Notes under the pieces: model-generated | The model's input: only the letters and a program-made list of their open reading frames with translations | The model's database searches: none | What the model was told of the DNA's origin: nothing | Translations under genes and position numbers: made by a program | Assembly (NCBI RefSeq): GCF_001507435.1 | Contig: NZ_LMWH01000015.1 | Span: forward strand, 141,735-205,734 | Direction of reading: 5' to 3' | Source of the DNA: Streptomyces sp. NRRL F-5122 | GTDB taxonomy: Bacteria; Actinomycetota; Actinomycetes; Streptomycetales; Streptomycetaceae | DNA length: 64,000 nucleotides | Part shown: positions 27,237-36,110 of the stretch, one piece after another | How the letters are laid out: every line of letters begins with the position of its first letter | Position numbering within the stretch: the stretch's first letter is position 1

Positions 27237-28829
27237 ATGGACATGCTGTGGAGCGGCTGGGGAGACCCGGCCAGGGCGACGCCGCTGCCCGACACGGTGA
27301 TCGGGCTGCTGCGCGACATGCTCGGAGTCAAGCCCCGCAGCGCCGAACCCGTCGCACTGGACGAGATCTCCGTACCCGAGTCACCCCTGGATGCCGCCGT
27401 GCGCCAGGCTCTGCTCGCCGCCGTCGGCGGCGAGCACCTGCGGACCGACGCGGAGTCGCGCATCCGGCACATGCGAGGCAAGTCCACCCCCGATCTGCTG
27501 CGCATCCGCGAGGGCGACACCACCGACATCCCCGCGGCCGTGGTGCTCCCGGCGAGCCACGACGAGGTCCTCGCGGTGCTCAAGGCCTGTGTCGTGCACG
27601 ACGTGGCCGTCGTGCCGTTCGGCGGCGGAACCTCGGTCGTCGGCGGCCTCGCCCCCGAGGGGCGGCGACTCTTCGTCGCGCTCGACCTGCGCCGTATGGA
27701 CGCACTGCTCGCCCTCGACCCGGTCTCCCGCACCGCCACCCTGCAACCCGGTCTGAGGGCTCCGCACGCCGAAGCGCTCCTGGCCGAGCACGGCTTCACC
27801 CTCGGTCACTTCCCCCAGTCCTACGAGTGGGCGACGATCGGCGGTTTCGCCGCCGCGCGCTCCAGCGGACAGGCGTCCGCCGGCTACGGCCGGTTCGACG
27901 AGATGGTGCTCGGCCTCACCGTCGCCACCCCGGCCGGCACCCTCGAGGCCGGACGCGCTCCGCGGTCGGCCGCCGGTCCCGATCTGCGGCAGCTCGTCCT
28001 CGGATCCGAAGGCGCGTTCGGGGTCATCACCTCCGTGACCGTGCGGATCCGCCCCGTCCCGCGGATCCGCCGCTACGAAGGCTGGCGCTTCGACTCCTTC
28101 GAGGCCGGTGCCGCCGCCCTGCGGCGTCTGGCCCAGGACGGGCCCCGGCCGACCGTACTGCGTCTGTCGGACGAGACCGAGACGCTGGTCGGTCTCGCCC
28201 AGCCCGACGCCATCGGTTCCGCCGGGGCGGAGCAGGCCGCCGGATGCCTCGCGATCGCGGGCTACGAGGGTACCGAGGAGGACACCTCGTACCGACGGGA
28301 GCGGGCGGCGGTGGTCCTGAGCGAGTGCGGTGGTACCTGTGTGGGGCCGGAGCCCGGGGAGCGCTGGGCCCATGGCCGCTACTCGGCGCCCTATCTGCGG
28401 GACGCGCTGCTCGACGCGGGTGCGTTCGCCGAGACGTTGGAGACCGCGGCCTTCTGGTCACGCCTCCCCGAGCTGTACGCCTCAGTCCGCGAGGCCCTCA
28501 TCGGCACGCTCAGCGCCTCGGGCACCCCGCCGCTGGTGATGTGCCACATCTCGCACGTCTACGAAAACGGCGCCTCGCTCTACTTCACCGTGGTCTCCGC
28601 CCAGGGTGACGATCCCGTGGCACACTGGGCGCCCGCCAAACAGGCCGCCAACGAGGCGATCATGGCGGCGGGCGGCACGATCAGCCACCACCACGGTGTG
28701 GGCACCGACCACCGCGACTGGTACGTCCAGGAGGCCGGACTGCTCGCAGTCGACGCCCTCCAGGCGGTCAAGCGGCGTCTCGACCCCACCGGGCTGCTCA
28801 ACCCCGGCGTCCTGCTGCCGGCCGACTGA
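27237..28829 (+). CDS. FAD-linked oxidase, alkyldihydroxyacetone-phosphate-synthase-like
   Basis: 530 aa VAO-fold flavoprotein. PVALDEISVPES leads into the FAD-binding domain, with VVPFGGGTSVVGGL near residue 125, GHFPQSYEWATIGGFAA, and the diagnostic C-terminal GGTISHHHGVGTDHRDW, which matches the active-site His cluster of alkyl-DHAP synthase. That enzyme replaces the acyl chain of acyl-DHAP by a fatty alcohol, making ether lipids. ATG at 27237 follows GTGAGGA. It runs with a lipid-kinase gene 64 bp downstream and is divergent from tetR-glpD. A D-lactate-dehydrogenase-type oxidase is the fallback call. Confidence 0.82.
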   Translation: MDMLWSGWGDPARATPLPDTVIGLLRDMLGVKPRSAEPVALDEISVPESPLDAAVRQALLAAVGGEHLRTDAESRIRHMRGKSTPDLLRIREGDTTDIPAAVVLPASHDEVLAVLKACVVHDVAVVPFGGGTSVVGGLAPEGRRLFVALDLRRMDALLALDPVSRTATLQPGLRAPHAEALLAEHGFTLGHFPQSYEWATIGGFAAARSSGQASAGYGRFDEMVLGLTVATPAGTLEAGRAPRSAAGPDLRQLVLGSEGAFGVITSVTVRIRPVPRIRRYEGWRFDSFEAGAAALRRLAQDGPRPTVLRLSDETETLVGLAQPDAIGSAGAEQAAGCLAIAGYEGTEEDTSYRRERAAVVLSECGGTCVGPEPGERWAHGRYSAPYLRDALLDAGAFAETLETAAFWSRLPELYASVREALIGTLSASGTPPLVMCHISHVYENGASLYFTVVSAQGDDPVAHWAPAKQAANEAIMAAGGTISHHHGVGTDHRDWYVQEAGLLAVDALQAVKRRLDPTGLLNPGVLLPAD

Positions 28830-28893
28830 TCCCGTTCCGTCCACCCGACCACCGTCCGTCCACGATCCGTCAGGCGCCTTCGGAGGCACACCG

Positions 28894-29772
28894 ATGCGAC
28901 AATTCACCGCCATCGTCAACCCCACCGCCGGCGGATCCAACGGGGTCGCGACGCTGCTGAGCGTGGCCCGGCTGCTGCGGGAGGCCGGGGCCGAGCTGGA
29001 GACGGAGTACAGCAGCAGTCTGGCCCACGCCCAGGACCTGGCACGGCAGGCCGGAGAACGGCAGCGGGTGGTCCTGGCCGTGGGTGGTGACGGCATCGTG
29101 GGCGGTATCGGTGGGGCCCTCAGCGGCACCGACACCGTCTTCGGCATCGTTCCGGCGGGCCGCGGCAACGACTTCGCCCGCGCGCTCGGCCTTTCCGCCG
29201 ACCCGGCCGAGCTGGCCGAGGCGCTGCTCCACCACGAGCCGCGGCGTGTGGACACCATCGAGGTGGAGTCAGCACGGGGCCGCACCGTCGCGCTCGGCAG
29301 CGTGTACGCGGGTGTCGACGCGCTCGCCAACCGCCATGCCAATCACGCGAAACTCCTGAGCGGAGCCGCCTCCTACTACGCGGGCGGACTGCGGGCGGTC
29401 GCGACCTGGCGCCCGGCCACCTACCGGATCACCGTCGACGGCGAAGAACTCACGCACCACGGCTACACCGTGGTGGCTGCCAACTCCGCCTTCTACGGCT
29501 CCGGCCGCATCATCGCCCCCGGGGCACGCGTCGACGACGGCCTGCTGGAGGTCGTGATGATCCGCCATGCGCCTCGCCGGCTCTTCTTCGCCCTGATGAA
29601 CGAGCTCAAGACCGGCGCGCACGTCCACCGGCGCGAAGTACGGATCGTACGGGGCGCGGAGATCCGCATGGAGGCCGACCGCGACGTGCCCTACGGGACC
29701 GACGGGGAGGTGGACGCCGTCCTCCCCGTGACGGCCAGAGTCCTGCCCGGGGCGCTCGCGGTGCTGTGCTGA
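28894..29772 (+). CDS. Diacylglycerol/lipid kinase family protein (YegS/DgkB type)
   Basis: 292 aa. The catalytic N-terminal domain has FTAIVNPTAGG and the ATP-binding glycine loop VLAVGGDGIVGGIGGALSGT, then GIVPAGRGNDFARALG, all DAGK_cat signatures. The C-terminal half is the beta-sandwich of this family, ending near the conserved DVPYGTDGEV. It phosphorylates diacylglycerol or a related lipid at the membrane. GGAGG precedes the ATG at 28894. Following the alkyl-DHAP-synthase-like gene, it supports a glycerolipid or ether-lipid role for the cluster. Confidence 0.9.
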   Translation: MRQFTAIVNPTAGGSNGVATLLSVARLLREAGAELETEYSSSLAHAQDLARQAGERQRVVLAVGGDGIVGGIGGALSGTDTVFGIVPAGRGNDFARALGLSADPAELAEALLHHEPRRVDTIEVESARGRTVALGSVYAGVDALANRHANHAKLLSGAASYYAGGLRAVATWRPATYRITVDGEELTHHGYTVVAANSAFYGSGRIIAPGARVDDGLLEVVMIRHAPRRLFFALMNELKTGAHVHRREVRIVRGAEIRMEADRDVPYGTDGEVDAVLPVTARVLPGALAVLC

Positions 29773-29821
29773 ACGCCCCGGCCGGTCGTCGCCGCCGAAC
29801 ATGGTCGAGCTCCTCGGGAGA

Positions 29822-30214
29822 TCACGCCGCCGGGCCCGATGTGCCGCCCCCGCGGCCCGAGCGGTAGAGGCTCCAGCGCGCCAACGGCTGCAGTGCGTCC
29901 ACCAGAGCCCGGCCGTCCTGGGACAGCCGGTAGCGGATCTGCACGGGGGTCGTGGGCGTGACGGTGCGCTGGATGAGACCCGCCGCTTCGAGTTCCTTCA
30001 GGCGCTGTGAGAGCAACCGGTCGGAGATACCGTCGATCACGGCCCGGAAGTCGCCGAACCGGGAGGCCCCCTGGCGGGCCGCGCTCAGGATCGAACCCGT
30101 CCAGCGGCGCCCGATCAGCTCGAGGGCGTCCTGGAAGCTCGGGCAGCTGTCGTCGTGGATGGAACGACGCTCGAGGGACGGGGGTGCGGCGGGAGACGAC
30201 TCGATGGGGTTCAC
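29822..30214 (-). CDS. HxlR family transcriptional regulator (first copy)
   Basis: 130 aa winged-helix protein with the HxlR core: CPSFQDALELIGRRWTGSIL, RFGDFRAVIDGISDRLLSQRLKELEAAGLI and a YRLSQDGRALVDALQPL wing and helix. The single Cys near the N-terminus (DDSCPSF) is where redox- or electrophile-sensing HxlR proteins carry their reactive Cys. Start GTG at 30214. It is divergent from an LLM oxidoreductase and has an inverted repeat in the 64-bp gap, so it probably represses that gene pair. Confidence 0.9.
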   Translation of the reverse strand: MNPIESSPAAPPSLERRSIHDDSCPSFQDALELIGRRWTGSILSAARQGASRFGDFRAVIDGISDRLLSQRLKELEAAGLIQRTVTPTTPVQIRYRLSQDGRALVDALQPLARWSLYRSGRGGGTSGPAA

Positions 30215-30220
30215 TTACAA

Positions 30221-30234
30221 AAGGTTAGCACCTT
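30221..30234. promoter_or_regulatory. Candidate HxlR operator
   Basis: AAGGT-TAGC-ACCTT inverted repeat in the gap between the divergent hxlR and LLM genes, flanked by CTTAC motifs on both sides. The CTTAC/GTAAG half-site recurs in the second HxlR operator at 32979-33016. Confidence 0.55.
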
Positions 30235-30278
30235 ACTTGAAGTTTGGTCTGTGAGGCGTTCCCCCGCACCGTGGACGC

Positions 30279-31178
30279 ATGACCGACTACGGACGCCCTC
30301 TCTCCTTCGGGGTGAGCCTCGACCCCGCGGCCGACGCCGTGCACCGGACCCGGCGCCTCGCCCGTGCGGCGGAGGACCACGGCCTGGAGTACCTCGCCGT
30401 CCAGGACCACCCCTACCAGCCCGGCCATCTGGACACCTGGACCCTGATCACGCACCTGGCCGCGGCAACGGACCACATCACGTTCCTCACCGACGTGGCC
30501 GATCTGCAGCTTCGCCCGCCGGCCATGCTGGCCAAGGCGGCCGCGTCGCTCGCCGTCCTCACCGATGGCCGGCTCCAGCTCGGTGTCGGCGGAGGCGGCA
30601 TCCCCGACGCCATCGCGTCGATGGGCGGCCCGGCACGGCGCGGCGAGCCGATGGTCGCCTTCACCGAGGAGTCGCTGACCGTAATGCGCCAGGCGCTGGC
30701 GGGAGGGGTGGTCCGGCTGCGGAGCCCGCACCATTCCGTCGGCGGATACCAGGCCGGTCCGGTGCCCCCGAAACCCGTCGAACTGTGGCTCGGCGCGCAG
30801 AAGTCCAAGATGCTCGCCGTGACCGGCCGGTCGGCGGACGGCTGGATCTCCCCGCTGAACATCTACGTCCCGCCGCAGCAGGTGCCCTCCCGCCAGCAGA
30901 TCATCGACGAGGCGGCCTCGGCCTCGGGACGCGATCCGCGGACGATCCGCCGCGTCTACAACGTGATCGGCGCGATCGGGGACCACCGGGGAGCCCCGGG
31001 CCTCGTCGGCGACGTGCGGCGGTGGGTGGACACCCTCACCGAGTGGGCCGGCGACCTCGGTTTCGACACCTTCGTCCTCTGGCCTGCCACGGACCCCGAC
31101 CGGCAGGTCGCCCTCTTCGCCGGCGAGGTGGTCCCCGCCGTACGCGAGCGTGTGGCGGCTCTGCGGAGCGGGCGATGA
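30279..31178 (+). CDS. LLM-class (F420-dependent-type) oxidoreductase
   Basis: 299 aa TIM-barrel of the luciferase-like monooxygenase family. LSFGVSLDP at the start, LEYLAVQDHPYQP, LTDVADLQLRPPAMLAKAAASL and DGRLQLGVGGGG are typical, as is ELWLGAQKSKMLAVTGRSADGW. In Streptomyces such proteins commonly use F420H2, but flavin cannot be excluded. It overlaps the next oxidase gene by 4 bases (ATGA) and is divergent from an HxlR regulator, forming a two-gene redox operon. Substrate unknown. Confidence 0.88.
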   Translation: MTDYGRPLSFGVSLDPAADAVHRTRRLARAAEDHGLEYLAVQDHPYQPGHLDTWTLITHLAAATDHITFLTDVADLQLRPPAMLAKAAASLAVLTDGRLQLGVGGGGIPDAIASMGGPARRGEPMVAFTEESLTVMRQALAGGVVRLRSPHHSVGGYQAGPVPPKPVELWLGAQKSKMLAVTGRSADGWISPLNIYVPPQQVPSRQQIIDEAASASGRDPRTIRRVYNVIGAIGDHRGAPGLVGDVRRWVDTLTEWAGDLGFDTFVLWPATDPDRQVALFAGEVVPAVRERVAALRSGR

Positions 31179-32482
31179 GCGCCGACCCGGGACCGGCACC
31201 CGCCGAACTCGCCGGGAAGCTGATCACCCCTGACGACAGCCGCTACGGCCTGCTCCGCTCCACCTACACCACCGTGGGCCGCCCGGCCGTGGTCGTCCTG
31301 CCGCAGTCCGCGGCCGACGTCGCCGCGGCACTGCGGATGGCCCGCGAGCGTCGACTCCCACTCGCGGTGCGCAGCGGTGGGCACGGGCTGAGCGGCAGGT
31401 CCACCAACAACGGCGGCCTCGTCGTCGACCTCAGCGCGCTGAGACGGGTCGAGGTGGTCGACCGGGCCGCGCGTCTCGTACGGGTGGAGGCGGGTGCCCG
31501 GTGGGCGCGGGTCGCCCGTGCCCTGGCCCCGCACGGGCTCGCCATCAGCTCCGGCGACCACGGCAACGTCGGAGTCGGCGGCCTGGCCACGGGCGGCGGC
31601 GTCGGATGGCTCGTACGGCACTACGGGCTGACCGTCGACCGCATCCGCGCCGTCGAGGTGGTCCTGGCCGACGGGACGATCACACGAGCCGATCCCGGAA
31701 CCGATCCGGATCTGCTCTGGGTGATGCGCGGCGCGGGCGGCGGCGCGGGCGTCGCGGTGGCCTTCGAGATCGAGGCCGTCGAGTTGCGTGACGTGGGATT
31801 CGCGCAGCTGGCCGTGCCGGTGGATCCGGCCGGTGAGACGCTTCGCCGCTGGGAGTCGGCCATGACACAGGCACCGCGGGAGCTGTCGACGGCGGTGACA
31901 CTGGCGGCCCAGGGATCCTCGGCGACCGCGTTCATCACCGCGGTCGTGGCCTCCGACAGCCCCGCCGCGATCCGCCGGGCCCTGGAGCCGCTCCTCGGGA
32001 TCGGCCGCGTCATGGTCCAGCAGGCCCACCTCGTCCCGTACACCGAGCTGGTCTCGACCGCCCATCTGCACCCCAACACCGGGCAGATGCAGTCCACCAC
32101 GACCAACGGGCTGTTCACCGAGACGGGTCCCGCGACGGCCCGCGCACTGGTGGAGGCGGCGACAGGGCCGCATCCGGTGCTCGTCCAGTTGCGTTCGCTC
32201 GGCGGCGCGTCCCACGACCCGGCCCCGTCCGCCACCGCCTTCGCGCACCGCCATCAGCGGACGCTGGCCGTCGTGTCGGCGTTCCCACCGGACGACCGAC
32301 CGACGGCGGCCGCCGCCTGGGCACGGCTCGCGGCACACGCCGAGGGCGCCTATGTGAACTTCGAGAGCAATCCTGACGAGACGACGTTCGCGCGCGCCTA
32401 CCCGGGGCAGACCGGTGCCCGGGTGGCAGAGCTGTGGAAGCGCTACGACCCCGACGGGCTCCTGCGCGGGCGGGCCGACTGA
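31175..32482 (+). CDS. FAD-binding oxidase with BBE domain (berberine-bridge-like)
   Basis: 435 aa VAO-type flavoprotein. The FAD-linking His is in RSGGHGLSGRS (about residue 68). The region where bicovalent enzymes carry a Cys reads SGDHGNVGVGGLATGGG, with no Cys, so flavin attachment is probably through His alone. The C-terminal BBE segment YVNFESN ... YPGQTGARVAELWKRYDPDGLL is intact. ATG at 31175 overlaps the LLM stop. Coupled expression suggests the two oxidoreductases act together, perhaps on a xenobiotic or secondary metabolite. Confidence 0.9.
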   Translation: MSADPGPAPAELAGKLITPDDSRYGLLRSTYTTVGRPAVVVLPQSAADVAAALRMARERRLPLAVRSGGHGLSGRSTNNGGLVVDLSALRRVEVVDRAARLVRVEAGARWARVARALAPHGLAISSGDHGNVGVGGLATGGGVGWLVRHYGLTVDRIRAVEVVLADGTITRADPGTDPDLLWVMRGAGGGAGVAVAFEIEAVELRDVGFAQLAVPVDPAGETLRRWESAMTQAPRELSTAVTLAAQGSSATAFITAVVASDSPAAIRRALEPLLGIGRVMVQQAHLVPYTELVSTAHLHPNTGQMQSTTTNGLFTETGPATARALVEAATGPHPVLVQLRSLGGASHDPAPSATAFAHRHQRTLAVVSAFPPDDRPTAAAAWARLAAHAEGAYVNFESNPDETTFARAYPGQTGARVAELWKRYDPDGLLRGRAD

Positions 32483-32582
32483 CGGCCGCCACGGCACACG
32501 AGCGGGAGAGCAGGCGTACGGCGCGGGGTGTGTCCGGGCACGGCGACACCGACGCGGGCTTTCGTTCCGCCCGGCGGCGGGT

Positions 32583-32972
32583 TCACTTCCGGGCCGACTC
32601 CACGCACGTTTCGGTGGCTCCCATGCAGGGCTCGGCATCCGGCAGATGCGTCTGCGCCCACTGCCCGAGCGCCTTGAGCGCGGGCTCGAGTGCGGCCCCG
32701 GACTCCGTCAGCCGATAGGAGACCCGCAGCGGCGGGCCCTCGTCGACCTCGCGCACCACCAGTCCGGCGGCGCCGAGTTCGGCGAGCCGGTCGGAGAGCA
32801 TGCGCTCGCTGAGGCCCGGAATCGCCCGCCGCAGGTCGGCGAAGTGCGCCGGCTGGTCCACGAGCACCGCCACGATCGGGCCGCTCCAACGCTTTCCGAG
32901 CAACTGGAAGACGCGGGTGATGCCGCCGTCCACCTGTTTGCATGCCGCCACGTCGTGACCCTGAGCCGCCAT
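32583..32972 (-). CDS. HxlR family transcriptional regulator (second copy)
   Basis: 129 aa winged-helix protein: CKQVDGGITRVFQLLGKRWSGPI, HFADLRRAIPGLSERMLSDRLAEL and YRLTESGAALEPAL. It carries Cys11 near the N-terminus, plus C-terminal Cys in EPCMG and ETCVE. It is divergent from the azoreductase gene and separated from it by a large nested inverted repeat. It is a paralogue of the HxlR 2.4 kb to the left. Probably represses azoR and senses quinones, diamide or similar, by analogy with characterised HxlR proteins. Confidence 0.9.
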   Translation of the reverse strand: MAAQGHDVAACKQVDGGITRVFQLLGKRWSGPIVAVLVDQPAHFADLRRAIPGLSERMLSDRLAELGAAGLVVREVDEGPPLRVSYRLTESGAALEPALKALGQWAQTHLPDAEPCMGATETCVESARK

Positions 32973-32978
32973 GGATAC

Positions 32979-33016
32979 AGCTTACTACCCCGACAGGGGG
33001 TGAAAAAAAGTAAGCT
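32979..33016. promoter_or_regulatory. Nested inverted-repeat operator between hxlR and azoR
   Basis: Outer arms AGCTTACT (32979-32986) and AGTAAGCT (33009-33016) are perfect complements; inside them ACCCC (32987-32991) pairs with GGGGT (32997-33001). The site spans the promoter region of both divergent genes and is the probable HxlR binding site. Confidence 0.7.
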
Positions 33017-33091
33017 CCTGTGTTAGATATAGCTCTGTACGAATTCTTAGCCCGGCTCGTCCGGGCTCGGGCACGTTCTTTGGAGACCCCC

Positions 33092-33742
33092 ATGGCCACC
33101 CTGCTGCACATCGACTCGTCCGTCTTCTCGGGCGAGGCGTCCGCCTCGCGCGCCGTCACGGACGCCTTCCGCAAGGCCTGGCAGGAACAGCACCCCGACG
33201 GCACGGTCGTCTACCGGGACCTGGCCGCCGAGCCCGTGCCGCACATCACCGCCGATGCGCACACCGCGGGCTTCGCCGACCCCGCCACCCACTCCTCGGA
33301 ACAGGCGGCCGCCTTCGAGGAGCGCATCGCGCTGATCGAGGAGCTGGAGCAGGCGGACGCGGTGCTGATCGGCGCCCCGATGTACAACTACTCGATCCCC
33401 TCGACCCTCAAGGCCTGGCTGGACAACGTGATCCTGTTCGGCCGGACCGCGGGCGAGACGTCCTCCATCAAGGGCCTGCCGGTCACCGTCGTCGCCAGCC
33501 GCGGCGGCTCCTACGCGCCGGGCACGCCGAAGCAGGATTTCGAGTACGTGCAGAACTACCTGCAGGCCGTCCTCGCCGACACGCTCGGGCTGGAACTCGA
33601 CTTCATCGTCCCGGAGCTCACCATGGCCCCGCACAACCCGGCCATGGCCGAGCTGGTCCCGCTCTACGAGGCCTCCCGCGAGCGTGCCTTCGGTGAGGCG
33701 GCCTCCAAGGCCAAGGAGCTCGCCGAGCGACTCGCCGCATAA
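33092..33742 (+). CDS. azoR: FMN-dependent NADH-azoreductase
   Basis: 216 aa flavodoxin-fold quinone/azo reductase that transfers two electrons from NAD(P)H. Signature blocks: LLHIDSSVFSGEASASRAVT at the start, DAVLIGAPMYNYSIPSTLKAWLDNV in the middle, and VTVVASRGGSYAPG. ATG at 33092 follows TGGAGA; a longer in-frame start would add a non-homologous stretch. It is divergent from HxlR across a clear operator and followed by a terminator at 33755. Likely role: detoxifying quinones. Confidence 0.93.
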   Translation: MATLLHIDSSVFSGEASASRAVTDAFRKAWQEQHPDGTVVYRDLAAEPVPHITADAHTAGFADPATHSSEQAAAFEERIALIEELEQADAVLIGAPMYNYSIPSTLKAWLDNVILFGRTAGETSSIKGLPVTVVASRGGSYAPGTPKQDFEYVQNYLQAVLADTLGLELDFIVPELTMAPHNPAMAELVPLYEASRERAFGEAASKAKELAERLAA

Positions 33743-33754
33743 CCGGCGAGGAGC

Positions 33755-33800
33755 GGAACGCCGTCCACCGCCCGCATCGCCGGGCGCCGGGCGGCGTTCC
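33755..33800 (+). terminator. Terminator hairpin after azoR
   Basis: GGAACGCCG (33755-33763) pairs with CGGCGTTCC (33792-33800); the intervening bases can pair further (CCGCCCG with CGGGCG). It begins 13 bp after the azoR stop. Confidence 0.75.
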
Positions 33801-33995
33801 CCCATGTCTGCCCCGTATACCCCGGGAAGCAGGCGAGAACGCTCCGCAGACCGTAGCCTGACGGAAGGCCCGCAGCGGCTCGTGCCGGTAGCCGGCGCTT
33901 CGGCGATCCATTTCGGCCGGCCCGTGGCATTCCCCTCTCACTCACCGCACTCCAGGCACCGCCGATGCGGCGGAAGGACGATCGCGGAGGTTCTG

Positions 33996-35495
33996 ATGAC
34001 TGCGACGGTGGACCCGGATCGCTCCGAATGGGACGTCATCGTCCTCGGCGCCGCTGCCGCCGGAGAGAACGCCGCCCAGTACGCCGCCCAGTTCTCGGGT
34101 CTGTCGTCGGTGCTCGTGGAGAACCTGCTCGTCGGCGGTGAATGCTCCTACTGGGCGTGCATGCCCAGCAAGGCTCTCCTGCGGCCGGTCGAGGTGGTCG
34201 ACGCGGCCGCGCACTCGCCCGGAGTCACGGCTCGGCTCGAGCCCTCGGCCGTGCTCGCGCGACGCGACGTCGTGATCAACGGCCTGGACGACACCTCCCA
34301 GGTGAAATGGGCCCTGGACACCGGCATCGACGTGGTGCGGGGCTACGGGCGGCTCACCGGTGAACGGAGGATCGCGGTGAGCCGGGACGACGGGCCGGTC
34401 CGGGAACTGACGGCCCGACATGCCGTGGTCATCGACACGGGTTCCTGCCCCGCCGTACCGGATGTCCCCGGACTGCGGGCCGCGCTGCCCTGGAACTCCC
34501 GCGATGTCACCACGATGAAGGAAGTACCCCGCCGGGTCGTCATCCTCGGCGGCGGGGTGGTCGCGTGCGAGGCGTCCACCTGGCTGCACGGCCTCGGAGC
34601 CGCCGAGGTGACCGTCGTCCAGCGCGGACCACGGCTGCTGGCCCGCTCCGAGCCGTTCGCGGGCGAGTTGGTCGCCGAGGAGCTGCGGGACTGCGGTGTG
34701 CGGCTCTGCCTGGGGCGCGGAATGTCACGGGTGGAGCGCTCCGACCCGTGGGACACCGGCCAGGGGCGTGTGCACGGCGGTGAGGTGAGGGTGACCCTCG
34801 ACGACGGCACGGTGCTCGTGGCGGACGAGATCGTGGTGGCCGTCGGCCGTACCCCGAACACCGGCGACATCGGCCTGGAGACCGTCGGACTGTCGCCCGG
34901 CGGCTACCTCGACGTCGACGACCACCAGGCTGTGCGCGGCGTGCCCGGCGACTGGCTGTACGCCATCGGCGACGTGTGCGGGCGTGCCCTGCTCACCCAC
35001 ATGGGCAAGTACCAGGCCCGTATCGCCGGAGAGGTCATCGCGGCACGCGCCGGCGGTTCCCCGGACCTGCCCTCATCGGCCGAGGGACACCGAGGGCTGC
35101 CCCAGGTCGTCTTCACCACCCCGGAGGTCGGCAGCGCCGGTGTCACCGAAGAACAGGCACGGGAGGCGGGCATCGACATCGAGGTCGTGGAATACGACCT
35201 CGGTGCGCTCGCGGGCACCTGGGTCATGCGCCCGGACTACCGGGGCCGGGCCAAACTCGTCGTCGACCGCGCCGAGGACATCGTGATCGGGGCGACGTTC
35301 GTGGGGGCGGGCATCGCCGAACTCGTGCATTCGGCGACCACGGCGATCGTCGGACGTATCCCTTTGTCCACCCTGTGGCACGTGGTGCCCAGCTATCCCA
35401 CGGCGAGCGAGATCTGGCTCCGGCTCCTGGAGACACTGCGATCGCAGCGCCATGCGGCACGCGCCGGGGGAGGCGCGGCAGGGGAGCGCGGCTGA
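33996..35495 (+). CDS. FAD/NAD disulphide oxidoreductase (mercuric reductase/LPD-like)
   Basis: 499 aa class-I pyridine nucleotide disulphide oxidoreductase. FAD motif VIVLGAAAAGENAAQYAA, redox disulphide in GGECSYWACMPSKALL (C-x4-C), second Rossmann motif VVILGGGVVACEASTWL, and the interface catalytic pair in HVVPSYPTASEIW (His ... Glu). It lacks an N-terminal heavy-metal domain and the vicinal C-terminal Cys of true MerA, so it is not a certain mercuric reductase. GGAGG precedes ATG 33996. It probably serves thiol/disulphide or quinone reduction. Confidence 0.87.
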   Translation: MTATVDPDRSEWDVIVLGAAAAGENAAQYAAQFSGLSSVLVENLLVGGECSYWACMPSKALLRPVEVVDAAAHSPGVTARLEPSAVLARRDVVINGLDDTSQVKWALDTGIDVVRGYGRLTGERRIAVSRDDGPVRELTARHAVVIDTGSCPAVPDVPGLRAALPWNSRDVTTMKEVPRRVVILGGGVVACEASTWLHGLGAAEVTVVQRGPRLLARSEPFAGELVAEELRDCGVRLCLGRGMSRVERSDPWDTGQGRVHGGEVRVTLDDGTVLVADEIVVAVGRTPNTGDIGLETVGLSPGGYLDVDDHQAVRGVPGDWLYAIGDVCGRALLTHMGKYQARIAGEVIAARAGGSPDLPSSAEGHRGLPQVVFTTPEVGSAGVTEEQAREAGIDIEVVEYDLGALAGTWVMRPDYRGRAKLVVDRAEDIVIGATFVGAGIAELVHSATTAIVGRIPLSTLWHVVPSYPTASEIWLRLLETLRSQRHAARAGGGAAGERG

Positions 35496-35591
35496 GGCAC
35501 CGGGGGCCGGGGAAGAAGTCGTCCTCGCCCGCAGGGGAGGGAGTCCGCGTCGCCTTGCGGTGCGGGAGACGTCGCGGCAGGGTTCGACGGT

Positions 35592-36044
35592 ATGGCCACC
35601 TTGCTGATCGTGCATCACACACCCTCGCCGAACTGCCAGGCGCTGTTCGAAGCCGTCGTCTCCGGTGCGACGGCGCCTGAGATCGAGGGTGTGCGGGTGG
35701 TGCGGCGTGCGGCACTGTCGGCGACCGCATCGGACGTACTGGAGGCCGACGGCTGCCTGTTGGGCACCCCGGCGAATCTCGGTTACATGTCCGGGGCCCT
35801 CAAGCACTTCTTCGACCAGATCTACTACCCGTGCCTGGACGAGACGCGCGGCCGGCCGTTCGGCTACTGGGTGCACGGCGGCAACGATGTGACCGGGGCG
35901 GTACGGGGGATCGAGTCCATCACCACGGGGCTCGGCTGGCGACGCGTGGCCGAGGCGGTGACCGTGACGGGCGAGCCGGGCAAGCCCGACATCGAGGCGT
36001 GCTGGGAGCTGGGAGCGACGGTCGCCGCCGGACTGATGGGCTGA
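35592..36044 (+). CDS. Flavodoxin-like NAD(P)H-dependent FMN reductase family protein
   Basis: 150 aa flavodoxin-fold protein. VHHTPSPNCQALFEAVVSGA matches the phosphate-binding loop, and GCLLGTPANLGYMSGALKHFFDQIYY the second FMN loop of the WrbA/FMN-reductase group. It is short but complete for this subgroup. It lies 96 bp downstream of the disulphide oxidoreductase on the same strand. Role probably electron transfer or quinone reduction; substrate unknown. Confidence 0.8.
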   Translation: MATLLIVHHTPSPNCQALFEAVVSGATAPEIEGVRVVRRAALSATASDVLEADGCLLGTPANLGYMSGALKHFFDQIYYPCLDETRGRPFGYWVHGGNDVTGAVRGIESITTGLGWRRVAEAVTVTGEPGKPDIEACWELGATVAAGLMG

Positions 36045-36096
36045 CCTCGCCCGGCTTGCCCCGCGCCGCACATGCACGACCGGAACCCGCTGCTCA

Positions 36097-36110
36097 GCCG
36101 ACCGGTCGGC
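36097..36110. promoter_or_regulatory. 14-bp palindrome upstream of the PHP-domain gene
   Basis: GCCGACCGGTCGGC is a perfect palindrome about 200 bp upstream of the PHP gene; a smaller one, CGTTCGAACG, lies near 36268. Possible operator; GC-rich palindromes also occur by chance. Confidence 0.3.

Noticed and set aside
33020..33091. Extended azoreductase start 24 codons upstream
   Set aside because: Adds residues not seen in the family and overlaps the operator region; the ATG at 33092 has a ribosome site.
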